Notes: a model not told the origin generated them from the letters alone. A stretch of DNA of 64,000 nucleotides from Neisseria flavescens (GCF_005221285.1 NZ_CP039886.1:1798001-1862000); one strand, 5' to 3'. Numbered from the stretch's first letter, positions 51,013 to 60,712 are shown. Translations and numbers: made by a program.

Positions 51013-51927
51013 ATGCTGCAACGGACTTTAGCCAAATCAGTAAGCGTTACCGGCGTTGGCCTGCATTCGGGCGAAAGGGTCGCTCTGACTTTGCATCCTG
51101 CCGAAGAAAACAGCGGTATTTCGTTCCGACGTACTGATTTAAGTGGAGAAATGGGCGAAGTAATCAAATTGAATCCTTATTTGATTAACGATACCCGCCT
51201 CTCTTCAACCATCGTTACCGATAAAGGCGTGCGCATCGGCACGATTGAACACATTATGTCGGCACTGTCCGCCTACGGCATCGACAATGCGCTGATTGAG
51301 TTGAACGCGCCCGAAATCCCGATTATGGACGGCTCCAGCCTGCCGTTTATTTATCTTTTGCAAGATGCGGGCGTTGTCGATCAAAAGGCGCAAAAGCGGT
51401 TTTTGAAAATCCTCAAGCCTGTCGAAGTCAAAGAAGCGGGCAAATGGGTGCGCTTTACGCCGTATGACGGCTTTAAAGTGACGCTGACCATCGAATTCGA
51501 CCATCCGGTTTTCAACCGTAGCTCGCCTACTTTTGAAATCGATTTCGCGGGCAAGTCCTACATCGACGAAATCGCGCGCGCGCGCACCTTCGGCTTTATG
51601 CATGAAGTAGAAATGATGCGCGCCCACAATCTCGGGCTGGGCGGCAATTTGAACAACGCCATCGTGATTGACGACATGGATGTTTTGAATCCGGAAGGTT
51701 TGCGCTATCCCGATGAATTTGTCCGCCACAAAATCCTTGATGCGATTGGCGATTTATACATTGTCGGCCATCAGATTATCGGCGCATTTGAAGGTTACAA
51801 ATCAGGCCATGCCATCAATAATGCGCTGTTGCGCGCCGTTTTGGCAGATGAAAGTACTTACGAATGGGTTGAGTTTGCCGATGACGAAGACTTGCCCACC
51901 GCTTTTCATGAGTTGCCGGCAGCCTGA
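51013..51927 (+). CDS. lpxC: UDP-3-O-acyl-N-acetylglucosamine deacetylase
   Basis: LpxC is the committed zinc enzyme of lipid A synthesis. The 304-residue protein starts MLQRTLAKSVSVTGVGLHSG. It shows the zinc-binding His in TIEHIMSALSAYGIDN (near residue 78), the PIMDGSSLPF segment, and the C-terminal HKILDAIGDL and GYKSGHAINN with further catalytic His and Asp residues. AAGGAAG precedes the ATG. It faces away from the candidate origin. Confidence 0.96.
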   Translation: MLQRTLAKSVSVTGVGLHSGERVALTLHPAEENSGISFRRTDLSGEMGEVIKLNPYLINDTRLSSTIVTDKGVRIGTIEHIMSALSAYGIDNALIELNAPEIPIMDGSSLPFIYLLQDAGVVDQKAQKRFLKILKPVEVKEAGKWVRFTPYDGFKVTLTIEFDHPVFNRSSPTFEIDFAGKSYIDEIARARTFGFMHEVEMMRAHNLGLGGNLNNAIVIDDMDVLNPEGLRYPDEFVRHKILDAIGDLYIVGHQIIGAFEGYKSGHAINNALLRAVLADESTYEWVEFADDEDLPTAFHELPAA

Positions 51928-51956
51928 TAGAAAATAGATAAAGCAGTCCAATGAAA

Positions 51957-51983
51957 AGGCCGTCTGAACCTTTCAGACGGCCT
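51957..51983. terminator. DUS-pair terminator after lpxC
   Basis: AGGCCGTCTGAA (51957-51968) and TTCAGACGGCCT (51972-51983). A DnaA box follows at 52009-52017. Confidence 0.8.
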
Positions 51984-52107
51984 AAATCATGTCATTTTCC
52001 ACAAGTAATTATCCACATATCTATCCCTTTTATCTTATTGAAAAATAAAAATATTAAAATTTAACATTATTCTTATACACATCTTATCCATATATTTTCC
52101 CAAACTA

Positions 52108-52144
52108 AAAGGCCGTCTGAACAACTAGGTTTCAGACGGCCTTT
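52108..52144. terminator. DUS-pair terminator after ggt
   Basis: AAAGGCCGTCTGAA (52108-52121) and TTCAGACGGCCTTT (52131-52144), 20 bases after the ggt stop on the minus strand. Confidence 0.85.
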
Positions 52145-52163
52145 GCATGTCAAACCGATAAAA

Positions 52164-53933
52164 TCAATCGCCCATGACCCTACCTTCACGGCGCGGGTCG
52201 GCGCCGCCGAGCAAACCGTCTTTGCCGATCACAATGCCTTGTACGCCGGAATTCAAATCGCGGATTTGGACTTTGTAGCCTAATTTTTCCAACGCAGCCG
52301 CTTTATCCGCAGCCGCTGTTTTATCCTCAATCTCATACTGGCTGCCGCGATTGAGCATATTCGGCAGTGAAATTGCCGTCTGAATGTCCATACCCCAGTC
52401 GATATGCGCCACCAGCGTTTTGGCGACGAAGCCGATGATGCGGCTGCCACCGGGCGAACCGACCGCCAGATAAGGCTTGCCATCTTTCATCACAATGGTC
52501 GGCGCCATCGAAGAACGCGGCCGTTTGCCGCCCGCCACGCTGTTGGCAACGGTTTTACCGTCCTCACCAACAGGGTTGAAGGCAAAATCAGTTAATTCGT
52601 TGTTGAGCAGATAGCCGTTTGCCATCAGCCCCGAACCAAATGCGTTTTCAATCGAAGTCGTCATCGATACAACGTTGCCGTCTTTATCCACAACCACCAA
52701 ATGGCTGGTGGACGGCAGCTCGACCGCCATGCCTTGTGCGTATTCCTTGCCGAACTTGCCTGCCTGAATAGTTTCCAATGCCTTATCAGCTTTGCGGATT
52801 TCTTCGGCACGCGGTTTCAAATAAGCCTGAGAAATCATGGCTCGGGTCGGAACATTCACAAACGCAGGATCGCCGACATAATAATCGCGGTCGGCAAACG
52901 CAATCCGCGACGCATCGCCTATCCAGCGCCAACTGTGGATATTTTCCGACCCCAATGCCTTCATATCCTGATTCTGCAATACGCCCAAAATCTGCCCCAA
53001 AGCGATGGCGCCGGAACTTGGCGCGCCCATGCCGCAAACTTCGTATTCACGATAGGGCGCACAAACCGGTTGACGCTCGATAACTTGATAGTTTTTCAAA
53101 TCCGCCATACTGATTTTGCCGGGATTATCCACAGCACCGGTAACGGCACGGACAATATTCTGCGCCTGCATTCCCTGATAAAACGGCGCACTGCCTTTTT
53201 CCGCCAACAGGCGTACGGAACGCGCAAATTCAGGGTTTTTCAACACCGTTCCCGCTGCCAAAGGCTTACCGTCAGGCAGGAAATAGGCGGCGGTTTGCGG
53301 ATAACGTTGCAAGGGTTCTAGATTCTGCTCGATGGATTTCGCCATACGCGGAGAAACGGCAAAACCTTGTTCCGCCAAAGTAATCGGTTTCTTAAACAAA
53401 CTTGCCCACGGCAATTTGCCGTAACGCTTATGGACATCTTCCAGCAGCTTCGGAATCCCCGGCACACCGACCGAACGGCCGCCGACCACTGCTTTCATAA
53501 AGCCCATCGGTTTGCCGTTTTCGTCCAAGAAAAGTTCCGGTGTTGCCGCTTTCGGCGCTGTTTCACGGGCATCAAACGTCGTCAGCTTTTTCGCTTTATT
53601 ATCCCAATACACCAAAAACGCACCGCCGCCCAATCCAGAAGACTGCGGCTCAACCAGTCCCAAAGTTGTCTGCATGGCAATCATCGCATCTATCGCGCTG
53701 CCGCCGCGCTTCAAAATTTCATAACCGGCTTCAGTTGCCAGCGGATTGGCAGACGCCGCCATATAATGTTTGGCGCGGATTAATTTCTGTTCCGTCAGCC
53801 CTGTTCCTTGCTCCGGCGCATGGTTATCCACAGATACGGAGGACAGGGCAACTTGAGGCTTTTGAACCGGCTGTTGCGCACAAGCGGCCAAAATCAAAAC
53901 GGATAACAGGTTAATACTAAAGGAAAACTTCAT
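52164..53933 (-). CDS. ggt: gamma-glutamyltransferase
   Basis: Ggt cleaves gamma-glutamyl bonds such as in glutathione, supplying cysteine and glutamate. The 589-residue precursor has a lipoprotein-type signal (lipobox LAAC near residue 18). The autocleavage/nucleophile Thr is in ELPSTSHLVVVDKDGN (near residue 400), and the GSPGGSRI segment is near 500. I chose the ATG at 53933 with AAGGG upstream; a GTG two codons before is possible. The gene looks intact. Three DnaA boxes (52684, 53125, 53824) lie inside it. Confidence 0.94.
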   Translation of the reverse strand: MKFSFSINLLSVLILAACAQQPVQKPQVALSSVSVDNHAPEQGTGLTEQKLIRAKHYMAASANPLATEAGYEILKRGGSAIDAMIAMQTTLGLVEPQSSGLGGGAFLVYWDNKAKKLTTFDARETAPKAATPELFLDENGKPMGFMKAVVGGRSVGVPGIPKLLEDVHKRYGKLPWASLFKKPITLAEQGFAVSPRMAKSIEQNLEPLQRYPQTAAYFLPDGKPLAAGTVLKNPEFARSVRLLAEKGSAPFYQGMQAQNIVRAVTGAVDNPGKISMADLKNYQVIERQPVCAPYREYEVCGMGAPSSGAIALGQILGVLQNQDMKALGSENIHSWRWIGDASRIAFADRDYYVGDPAFVNVPTRAMISQAYLKPRAEEIRKADKALETIQAGKFGKEYAQGMAVELPSTSHLVVVDKDGNVVSMTTSIENAFGSGLMANGYLLNNELTDFAFNPVGEDGKTVANSVAGGKRPRSSMAPTIVMKDGKPYLAVGSPGGSRIIGFVAKTLVAHIDWGMDIQTAISLPNMLNRGSQYEIEDKTAAADKAAALEKLGYKVQIRDLNSGVQGIVIGKDGLLGGADPRREGRVMGD

Positions 53934-54415
53934 ATACACACCCTTATTGAAATATTTTCAGACAGCCTTTTTCCAACTTAAACAAAAGGAAATATGAAAA
54001 TAGCTTGAAATAAAAAACCATTTGACTATTTCTCTAGTCAATCAGTTCCAATTGGAGAAGTATAAAACAAGCTAAGATTGTGCACAGGCAAAAAGTTACC
54101 CACAGAATGGAGCAGCAGGAAAATTTTATCCACATCTGCAAACAAGGCCGACCTTACTTTATCCTCATCAAAAAATATCAACTAAGTATTTGAAAATCTT
54201 TTGTAATCAAAGTTATCAACAAGCTGGGGCAGCACTCAATATCATCTTCTATTTATTATTTAAAATCTAATTTATAGTTTGTTTTCCCAAAGAAAAAGGC
54301 CGTCTGGAACGTAAAGGCATCTTTTCAAAAAATTAAAAAGTTAAGAATTGTTAAAAAGTTGTAAATCAGCTAGAGTTACGCTTGATAAATTTAATCAATA
54401 ATGGAGTTTCACCAA
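53934..54415. other. AT-rich gene-free stretch with DnaA-like boxes
   Basis: No gene is visible in these 480 bases. It contains one exact DnaA box (54127-54135), the near matches TTACCCACA (about 54096) and TTATCAACA (about 54212), and a damaged DUS near 54300. It could hold the gnd promoter. It is a second, weaker candidate for origin function. Confidence 0.6.
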
Positions 54416-55864
54416 ATGAAAGGCGACATTGGCGTTATCGGCCTTGCCGTGATGGGGCAAAACCTGATTCTCAACATGAACGACAACGGTTTTAGAGTTG
54501 TCGCATTCAACCGTACGACCAGCAAAGTAGATGATTTTTTAAACGGCGCAGCCAAAAATACCAATATTATCGGCGCATATTCACTGCAAGATTTGGTTGA
54601 TAAATTAGAAAAACCACGCAAAATCATGATGATGGTGCGCGCTGGTTCTGTTGTTGACGATTTTATCGAGCAACTCGTTCCGCTTTTGGAACAAGGCGAC
54701 ATCATTATTGACGGCGGCAACGCCAACTATCCCGATTCTACTCGCCGCACCCACGAGCTGGCGGCAAAAGGCATCCGTTTTATCGGCGCGGGCGTTTCCG
54801 GTGGCGAAGAAGGCGCGCGTCACGGCCCTTCTATCATGCCCGGCGGCGATGAAGCCGCATGGCCTGCTGTTAAACCGATTTTCCAAGCCATCTCCGCCAA
54901 AACGCCTCAAGGCGAGCCTTGCTGCGACTGGGTTGGCCGCGACGGTGCGGGCCACTTCGTCAAAATGGTGCACAATGGCATCGAATACGGCGACATGCAG
55001 TTGATTTGCGAAGCGTACCAATTCATGAAAGACGGTTTGGGCCTGTCTTATGACGAAATGCACCAAATCTTCAACGAATGGAACAAAACCGAACTGGATT
55101 CTTATCTGGTTGAAATTACCGCCGCGATTTTGGGTTATAGAGATGAAAACGGCGAACCTTTGGTCGAAAAAATCCTCGATACCGCAGGTCAAAAAGGTAC
55201 AGGCAAATGGACCGGCATCAATGCCCTCGATTTGGGTATCCCGTTGACCCTGATTTCCGAAGCCGTATTTGCACGTTGCGTGTCCGCGTTTAAAGACCAA
55301 CGCGCCCAAGCAAACAGCCTGTTTGGCAAAACCATTACCCCGATTGAAGGCGACAAATCCGCATGGGTGGATGCTTTGCGCCAAGCCCTGTTGGCATCCA
55401 AAATCATTTCTTATGCACAAGGCTTTATGCTGATCCGCGAAGCCAGCGAAAACAATGATTGGGCATTGAATTATGGCAATACTGCCCTCTTGTGGCGAGA
55501 AGGCTGTATCATCCGCAGTGCGTTCTTGGGCAACATCCGTGACGCATACGAAGCCAATCCTGATTTGGTGTTCTTGGGTTCCGATCCTTATTTCAAAGGC
55601 GTGTTGGAAACCTGTCTGCCTGCATGGCGTAAAGTGGTGGCCAAAGCGATCGAGTGCGGTATTCCGATGCCTTGCATGGCTTCTGCCATTACCTTTCTTG
55701 ACGGCTATACTTCCGAGCGTCTGCCGGCCAACCTGTTGCAAGCGCAACGCGACTACTTCGGCGCGCACACTTACGAGCGTACCGACAAACCGCGCGGCGA
55801 GTTCTTCCATACCAACTGGACAGGCAAAGGCGGCGATACTGCTTCAACCACATACGATATTTAA
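54416..55864 (+). CDS. gnd: 6-phosphogluconate dehydrogenase, decarboxylating
   Basis: Gnd oxidises 6-phosphogluconate to ribulose-5-phosphate in the pentose phosphate pathway, making NADPH. The 482-residue protein has the dinucleotide-binding start (GDIGVIGLAVMGQNLILN), GGGSGGEEGAR-like substrate loop (VSGGEEGARHGPSIMPGG near residue 128) and the catalytic Lys in HFVKMVHNGIEYGDMQ (near 183). I chose the ATG at 54416 with GGAG upstream; the frame opens five codons earlier. Confidence 0.96.
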   Translation: MKGDIGVIGLAVMGQNLILNMNDNGFRVVAFNRTTSKVDDFLNGAAKNTNIIGAYSLQDLVDKLEKPRKIMMMVRAGSVVDDFIEQLVPLLEQGDIIIDGGNANYPDSTRRTHELAAKGIRFIGAGVSGGEEGARHGPSIMPGGDEAAWPAVKPIFQAISAKTPQGEPCCDWVGRDGAGHFVKMVHNGIEYGDMQLICEAYQFMKDGLGLSYDEMHQIFNEWNKTELDSYLVEITAAILGYRDENGEPLVEKILDTAGQKGTGKWTGINALDLGIPLTLISEAVFARCVSAFKDQRAQANSLFGKTITPIEGDKSAWVDALRQALLASKIISYAQGFMLIREASENNDWALNYGNTALLWREGCIIRSAFLGNIRDAYEANPDLVFLGSDPYFKGVLETCLPAWRKVVAKAIECGIPMPCMASAITFLDGYTSERLPANLLQAQRDYFGAHTYERTDKPRGEFFHTNWTGKGGDTASTTYDI

Positions 55865-55880
55865 TTTGCCTGAGCAAATA

Positions 55881-55914
55881 AAAGGCCGTCTGAGTATTTC
55901 AGACGGCCTTTTTA
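55881..55914. terminator. DUS-pair terminator after gnd
   Basis: AAAGGCCGTCTGA (55881-55893) and TCAGACGGCCTTT (55899-55911) with a T-run; a DnaA box follows directly at 55920-55928. Confidence 0.85.
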
Positions 55915-55990
55915 TAGGGTTATCCACAATGAAGAATGAAACAATTTAAAGTATTTAATAGATAACTTTATGAAATAAATAAGGATTAAT

Positions 55991-56021
55991 AAAGGCTGTC
56001 TGAATATTTCAGACGGCCTTT
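55991..56021. terminator. second DUS-pair hairpin before the dehydrogenase gene end
   Basis: AAAGGCTGTCTGAA pairs with TTCAGACGGCCTTT (one G-T pair). It can terminate the minus-strand 2-hydroxyacid dehydrogenase gene. Confidence 0.75.
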
Positions 56022-56059
56022 AAAATTGTTCACAACCTTATCAACAGGTTTTCCATAGA

Positions 56060-57010
56060 TTAAACCAGATTTTGCGGATTACCGGCCACAAAGCGGTTGA
56101 TGTTGTCCAAAAGGATGTCAAACAGGCGGTTGGCGGCCTCTTGGCTTGCCCATGCAATGTGTGGCGTGACGATGAGGTTGGGCAGTCTGGCTTTCAGCAG
56201 AGGGTTGCCGTCGCGCGGCGGCTCTTGTGTCAATACGTCAAAACCTGCCCCGCCGATTTGGCCGTATTTCAACGCCGCAACCAAAGCGGCTTCATCAACC
56301 AAACCGCCGCGTCCGCAGTTGATGAGGATGGCGCCGGGTTTCATTTGCTGCAATTCGGCTTCGCCTATCATGTTGGCCGTTTGCGGCGTGAGCGGGCAAT
56401 TAAGCGATACAACATCGGCAGAGCGGATGGCTTCGTCAAAGGAAACATAGCCGTCGCGGACGCTTTGGGCATTTTTATGTTCGGCGAACACGACATTCAT
56501 TTTGAAAGCCTGAGCATAAGTTGCCAGCGTTTTACCGATATTGCCGCGACCGAAAATCGCCAGCGTTTTACCGTTTAAATCGCGCATCGGTGCGCCGAGG
56601 TGGCAGAAAAACGGCGAGTTTTCCCACAAGCCTGCCGCAACGTCGCGCTGATAGGCAGGCAGGTTGCGCATCAGGGTAATCATCATCATAAACGCGTGTT
56701 CCGCCACGGATTCATTGCCGTAAGCGCGGATATTGCACACTGCCGTGCCGTTTTGTTTGGCCGCCTCAACGTCCACATTGTTGACGCCTGTCGCGGTAAC
56801 GGCAACCAGCTTGAGTTGTGGATTTTCGGCAAATGCTTGGGCGGAAATCACGACTTTGTTGGTAATCACAATGTCTGCGCCGCGGATACGCTCTAAGGTT
56901 TCGTGCGCTTCGGTTGTGCCGTAGCTGCTCAATGTATGTGGAAAATCAAAATCAAACGGGCGGTTGACGAGGGTATTGCGGTCGAGGACGATAATATGGA
57001 GTGGGTTCAT
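56060..57010 (-). CDS. D-2-hydroxyacid dehydrogenase
   Basis: The 316-residue NAD(P)-dependent enzyme has the family layout: GRGNIGKTLATYAQAF (nucleotide fold, near residue 153), catalytic Arg in NCGRGGLVDEAAL (near 235), Glu in DVLTQEPP and His in VTPHIAWAS (near 288). Its substrate could be hydroxypyruvate, glycerate or another 2-hydroxyacid; sequence alone does not tell. It ends at a DUS-pair hairpin. Confidence 0.92.
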   Translation of the reverse strand: MNPLHIIVLDRNTLVNRPFDFDFPHTLSSYGTTEAHETLERIRGADIVITNKVVISAQAFAENPQLKLVAVTATGVNNVDVEAAKQNGTAVCNIRAYGNESVAEHAFMMMITLMRNLPAYQRDVAAGLWENSPFFCHLGAPMRDLNGKTLAIFGRGNIGKTLATYAQAFKMNVVFAEHKNAQSVRDGYVSFDEAIRSADVVSLNCPLTPQTANMIGEAELQQMKPGAILINCGRGGLVDEAALVAALKYGQIGGAGFDVLTQEPPRDGNPLLKARLPNLIVTPHIAWASQEAANRLFDILLDNINRFVAGNPQNLV

Positions 57011-57138
57011 AAAATTCCTATCAAAAATAAAATATCGATTTATAAAATCTAAATCAGGATAAAGGATTTAAAATATACGCGTTAGTTGATAATAATTATT
57101 ATGTAGCGATTAAAACATCAATGTATCAGGAAAACAGC

Positions 57139-57357
57139 ATGATTAAAACCATTACATTTGCTATTTTGCATTTCAGCGTCGCATTTGGTGTCGCCTATAT
57201 TCTGACCGGCAGTATCGGTGTTTCCAGCGCGGTTGCTTTGGTCGAGCCCATCGTCAATACCGTCGTCTTTTATTTTCACGAAAAAGCGTGGAACCGCTAC
57301 GAGAAAAACAAATCCGACAAGCAAAAATTGTGGGTGCCCCTGCATCAGTGCGGCTAA
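57139..57357 (+). CDS. DUF2061 family membrane protein
   Basis: The 72-residue protein has two hydrophobic stretches (ITFAILHFSVAFGVAYILTG and SAVALVEPIVNTVVFYF), followed by FHEKAWNRY and a basic tail, the DUF2061 pattern. It is probably an inner-membrane protein of unknown function. I chose the ATG at 57139, with AGGA upstream, over one six codons earlier. Confidence 0.85.
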   Translation: MIKTITFAILHFSVAFGVAYILTGSIGVSSAVALVEPIVNTVVFYFHEKAWNRYEKNKSDKQKLWVPLHQCG

Positions 57358-57521
57358 AGTTTCAGACGGCCTTTTGCTTGATTAAAACCGATTATGCCTT
57401 TGCGGTTCGTCCATTGCCATCAAAATGCCAAACCCTAAAATAGAGTAAGACTTTACGAAGGCTTCATGAAGGTAAAAATGCTAAAATACGCTATTCTTGC
57501 AAACCCATTCAGACGGCCTCA

Positions 57522-59672
57522 ATGCTCACCGACTTAGAAAAAAACGCCATCCGCGACCATTACCAAAATATCGGCAAAAACCTGCCCGGTTTCCGTCCGC
57601 GCGCTTCGCAGCGGGAAATGATTGCGGCGGTTGCCAACGCTTTTTCGCGGACGTTGACGCGTGAAGAAGGCGAAGAAGCGCCCAAACGCGAGGGCGAGAG
57701 CATTGCCGTGATCGAAGGGCCGACCGGTGTGGGTAAATCGTTGGCCTATCTTTTAGCCGGCGGCATCATGGCGCAAACGCGCGGCAAACGGCTGATCGTC
57801 AGCAGCGCGACGGTGGCTTTGCAGGAGCAGTTGGTTGACCGCGACCTGCCGTTTCTGGTCGAAAAAAGCGGTTTGGATCTGAGCTTCGCGCTTGCCAAAG
57901 GACGCGGCCGCTATCTCTGCCCCTACAAACTCTATCAACTCACGCAAAGCAACGCCCAGCAAAACCTGACGGGCTTTGAAGCTCCGGAAGTGTTGTGGGA
58001 CAGCAAGCCCAAGCCGGAAGAATTGAAGCTGCTGCGCGACATCGCCGACGAATTTTCCGCCCGACGGTTCAACGGCGACCGCGACACTTGGCCGGAAAAA
58101 ATCGATGACGCGATTTGGCTCAAAGTTACCAACGACCGCCACGGCTGCCTGAAAGCCGCCTGTCCCAACCGCGCCGAATGCCCGTTCTACCTGGCACGCG
58201 ATATGTTGGAAACCGTCGATGTCGTCGTTGCCAACCACGATCTTCTGCTTGCCGACATCAGCATGGGCGGCGGCGTGATTCTGCCCGCACCCGAAAACAG
58301 TTTCTATTGCATCGACGAAGCGCACCACCTGCCCAAAAAAGCCCTCAACCGCTTTGCCGCCGAGCATTCATGGAATATTGCCGTTTGGACGCTGGAAAAA
58401 CTGCCGCAGCTTACCGGCAAAATTGCCGCGCTGACCGATAAAGCCGAACTTGCCAACCTTGCCGACGAAGCCGCCGCATCCTTGCTCGACAGCCTGCACG
58501 AATGGCAGTTCCATTTGGCGGAAGAGCCGTCTTTAAGCTTAGGGTCGTCTGAAAACGACAGGCGAACCAACAGCGAACCGACTTGGCTGTGGGAAGACGG
58601 CAAAATCCCCGAAGGCCTCGAAACCACCGTTTCCAATACGGCCGTTGCCGCGCGCAGCCTGCTCAAACACGTTATCGGGCTGAACGATGCGCTTTCCGCC
58701 GCGCGCCGCGAAAAAGAACAGGACGGCGCGCTCCTCGACCGCCTGACCGGCGAGTTCGGCCTTTTTATCGCCCGTATCGAACAAATCAGTGCGGTTTGGG
58801 ATTTGCTCTCCACCGTCCCCCTCGAGGACGAAGAACCGCTGGCAAAATGGATAACCCGCCGCGCCGACGACAAAAACGACTATATTTTCAACGCCAGCCC
58901 CATCAGCAGCGCGTCCCACCTTGCCAACAGCCTGTGGCGGCGCGCGGCAGGCGCAGTGTTGACCTCCGCCACCCTGCAATCCTTGGGCAACTTTAACCTG
59001 ATGCTGCGCCAAACCGGGCTGCAATGGCTGCCCGAAACCACCACCCTCGCCCTCAAAAGCCCCTTTAACTTTGAAAAACAGGGAGAACTCTACATCCCTC
59101 CCATATACGCCAGCCCCAAAGACCCTGATGCGCATACGGCCGCCATTGTCGAATGGTTGCCGAAGCTGGTTTCGCCGGTTGAAGCCATCGGCACGCTGGT
59201 GTTGTTTTCCTCGCGCAAGCAAATGCAGGATGTCGCCTTACGACTGCCTGACGAATACTTGCCGCTTCTGCTCGTACAAGGCGAATTGCCCAAAGCCGTC
59301 CTCCTGCAAAAACACCACCGTGCCATAGAAGAAGGCAAAGCCAGCATCATCTTCGGACTCGACAGCTTTGCCGAAGGACTCGACCTGCCCGGCACCGCCT
59401 GCGTGCAAGTCATCATCGCCAAGCTGCCGTTTGCGATGCCCGACAACCCCATCGAGAAAACCCAAAACCGCTGGATAGAACAGCGCGGCGGCAACCCCTT
59501 CATCGAAATCACCGTCCCCGAAGCCGGCATCAAACTCATCCAAGCCGTCGGCCGCCTCATCCGCACCGAGCAAGACTACGGCCGCGTAACCATCCTCGAC
59601 AACCGCGTCAAAACGCAACGCTACGGCCAACAATTATTGGCCTGTCTACCGCCGTTTAAACGGATAGGGTAG
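57522..59672 (+). CDS. dinG: DinG-type ATP-dependent DNA helicase
   Basis: DinG is an XPD-like 5'-3' helicase that unwinds R-loops and other structures. The 716-residue protein shows Walker A EGPTGVGKSLAYLL (near residue 67), iron-sulphur cluster cysteines (CPYKLY, HGCLKAACPN, CPFYLARD; about 130-225), the DEAH box CIDEAHHLPKK (near 265) and the C-terminal motif QAVGRLIRT. An AG-DUS-like sequence sits directly before the ATG, leaving little room for a Shine-Dalgarno. A variant DUS is near 58541. Confidence 0.94.
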   Translation: MLTDLEKNAIRDHYQNIGKNLPGFRPRASQREMIAAVANAFSRTLTREEGEEAPKREGESIAVIEGPTGVGKSLAYLLAGGIMAQTRGKRLIVSSATVALQEQLVDRDLPFLVEKSGLDLSFALAKGRGRYLCPYKLYQLTQSNAQQNLTGFEAPEVLWDSKPKPEELKLLRDIADEFSARRFNGDRDTWPEKIDDAIWLKVTNDRHGCLKAACPNRAECPFYLARDMLETVDVVVANHDLLLADISMGGGVILPAPENSFYCIDEAHHLPKKALNRFAAEHSWNIAVWTLEKLPQLTGKIAALTDKAELANLADEAAASLLDSLHEWQFHLAEEPSLSLGSSENDRRTNSEPTWLWEDGKIPEGLETTVSNTAVAARSLLKHVIGLNDALSAARREKEQDGALLDRLTGEFGLFIARIEQISAVWDLLSTVPLEDEEPLAKWITRRADDKNDYIFNASPISSASHLANSLWRRAAGAVLTSATLQSLGNFNLMLRQTGLQWLPETTTLALKSPFNFEKQGELYIPPIYASPKDPDAHTAAIVEWLPKLVSPVEAIGTLVLFSSRKQMQDVALRLPDEYLPLLLVQGELPKAVLLQKHHRAIEEGKASIIFGLDSFAEGLDLPGTACVQVIIAKLPFAMPDNPIEKTQNRWIEQRGGNPFIEITVPEAGIKLIQAVGRLIRTEQDYGRVTILDNRVKTQRYGQQLLACLPPFKRIG

Positions 59673-59689
59673 TTGTGGATAATTTAAAA

Positions 59690-59729
59690 AAAAGGCCGTC
59701 TGAAACCAAATATTCAGACGGCCTTTTAT
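59690..59729. terminator. bidirectional DUS-pair terminator
   Basis: AAAAGGCCGTCTGAA and TTCAGACGGCCTTTT (59713-59727) between convergent dinG and the GNAT gene; a DnaA box lies at 59674-59682. Confidence 0.85.
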
Positions 59730-59739
59730 TCTTTTTAAG

Positions 59740-60195
59740 CTATAAATCCAATTTCATGACGGATACGGTTTCCCCGTTGTGCCAAGTCTGGGTGATTTCT
59801 TTCCAGCCGAACTTTTCATACACGGCCTGCACATCCGGCGTATAGAGAAACAGATGCGGCAACCCCAGTTCGCGTACTTTATCCAGGCAAAACGAAACCA
59901 GCTGCCTGCCTACGCCCAAACCGCGAAACTGCGGTAAAACGAACACATCTCCCAGCCAATATTCGTATTCGGGAAAACACGCCATATCAAACCGCTTTAA
60001 TGCCGCCGAACCCATCAGCCGCCCTTCGTTATCCACAGCCGCAAACGCCAGCGGCAAGTCATCCCCATTAAGGCACTGCGCGTAATACGCACGGATTTTG
60101 TCCAGAGACGACCACGGCGCAAAATCGTGCCATTCCTCAAACAGCGCGAGGGCTAAAGGTTCGACAAATTCAGGCTTCAGACGGCATATGTTCAT
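59740..60195 (-). CDS. GNAT-family N-acetyltransferase
   Basis: The 151-residue protein has the acetyl-CoA binding fold: LGDVFVLPQFRGLGVGRQLVSFCL (near residue 80-103) with the R/Q-x-x-G-x-G/A signature QFRGLGVG, and a C-terminal YEKFGWKEI motif. The substrate is unknown. GAGGAG precedes the ATG, and an AT-DUS overlaps the first codons (about 60177-60188). A DnaA box (60029-60037) lies inside. Confidence 0.88.
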   Translation of the reverse strand: MNICRLKPEFVEPLALALFEEWHDFAPWSSLDKIRAYYAQCLNGDDLPLAFAAVDNEGRLMGSAALKRFDMACFPEYEYWLGDVFVLPQFRGLGVGRQLVSFCLDKVRELGLPHLFLYTPDVQAVYEKFGWKEITQTWHNGETVSVMKLDL

Positions 60196-60362
60196 ATAGG
60201 CTCCTCTTGTTGTACCGCATAGGGATAGTTTTTACAGTATAGGCCGTCTGAAAGGTTAACACATCTTAAAAAATCAGCGTAAAACACGATAAACCCGCCG
60301 CCGGCCCCATTCAAATCACTTATAATTCTGTCCGTACCGCACACAAACAAAAGAAGAACACC

Positions 60363-60629
60363 ATGGCCAAGAAATTTCCCATTTTCCCGAAAAATCCCGA
60401 GCGTATCTGCTGGGGTTGCGACAAATACTGCAAAGAAGACGATTTGCAATGCGGCAACGGTTGCGAACGTATCCAACATCCCATTGAGTTGGACGGCCGC
60501 GACTGGTATAAAAAAGGCGACTGGAGCAATTTGTTGAGCGAAGAGCAGCAAATCGAACTTGGACTGAAAGAAGCGCCCAAACCGGCCAAACCGCATATCA
60601 AGCTGCCTTTGAAGAACAAAACGGCTTAA
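60363..60629 (+). CDS. DUF3079 family protein
   Basis: The 88-residue soluble protein has a conserved-looking Cys cluster (CWGCDKYCKEDDLQCGNGC, about residues 17-35) that may bind metal, followed by WYKKGDW. This matches the small DUF3079 family of beta-proteobacteria, whose function is unknown. AAAGAAG-like sequence precedes the ATG, and a DUS-pair terminator follows. Confidence 0.85.
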   Translation: MAKKFPIFPKNPERICWGCDKYCKEDDLQCGNGCERIQHPIELDGRDWYKKGDWSNLLSEEQQIELGLKEAPKPAKPHIKLPLKNKTA

Positions 60630-60657
60630 ACGGTATGCCGTAAACAAACGAGATAAA

Positions 60658-60701
60658 AAAGGCCGTCTGAAACCTGAAAAACAGGGTTTCAGACGGCCTT
60701 T
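60658..60701. terminator. bidirectional DUS-pair terminator
   Basis: AAAGGCCGTCTGAAACC (60658-60674) and GGTTTCAGACGGCCTTT (60685-60701), between convergent DUF3079 and folA genes. Confidence 0.85.
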
Positions 60702-60712
60702 GCATTGTCGGA

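Noticed and set aside
53934..54415. This gap as the main replication origin
   Set aside because: It has only one exact DnaA box plus two near matches and is off-centre. The 50.4-51.0 kb gap is a better candidate, though this one may contribute.
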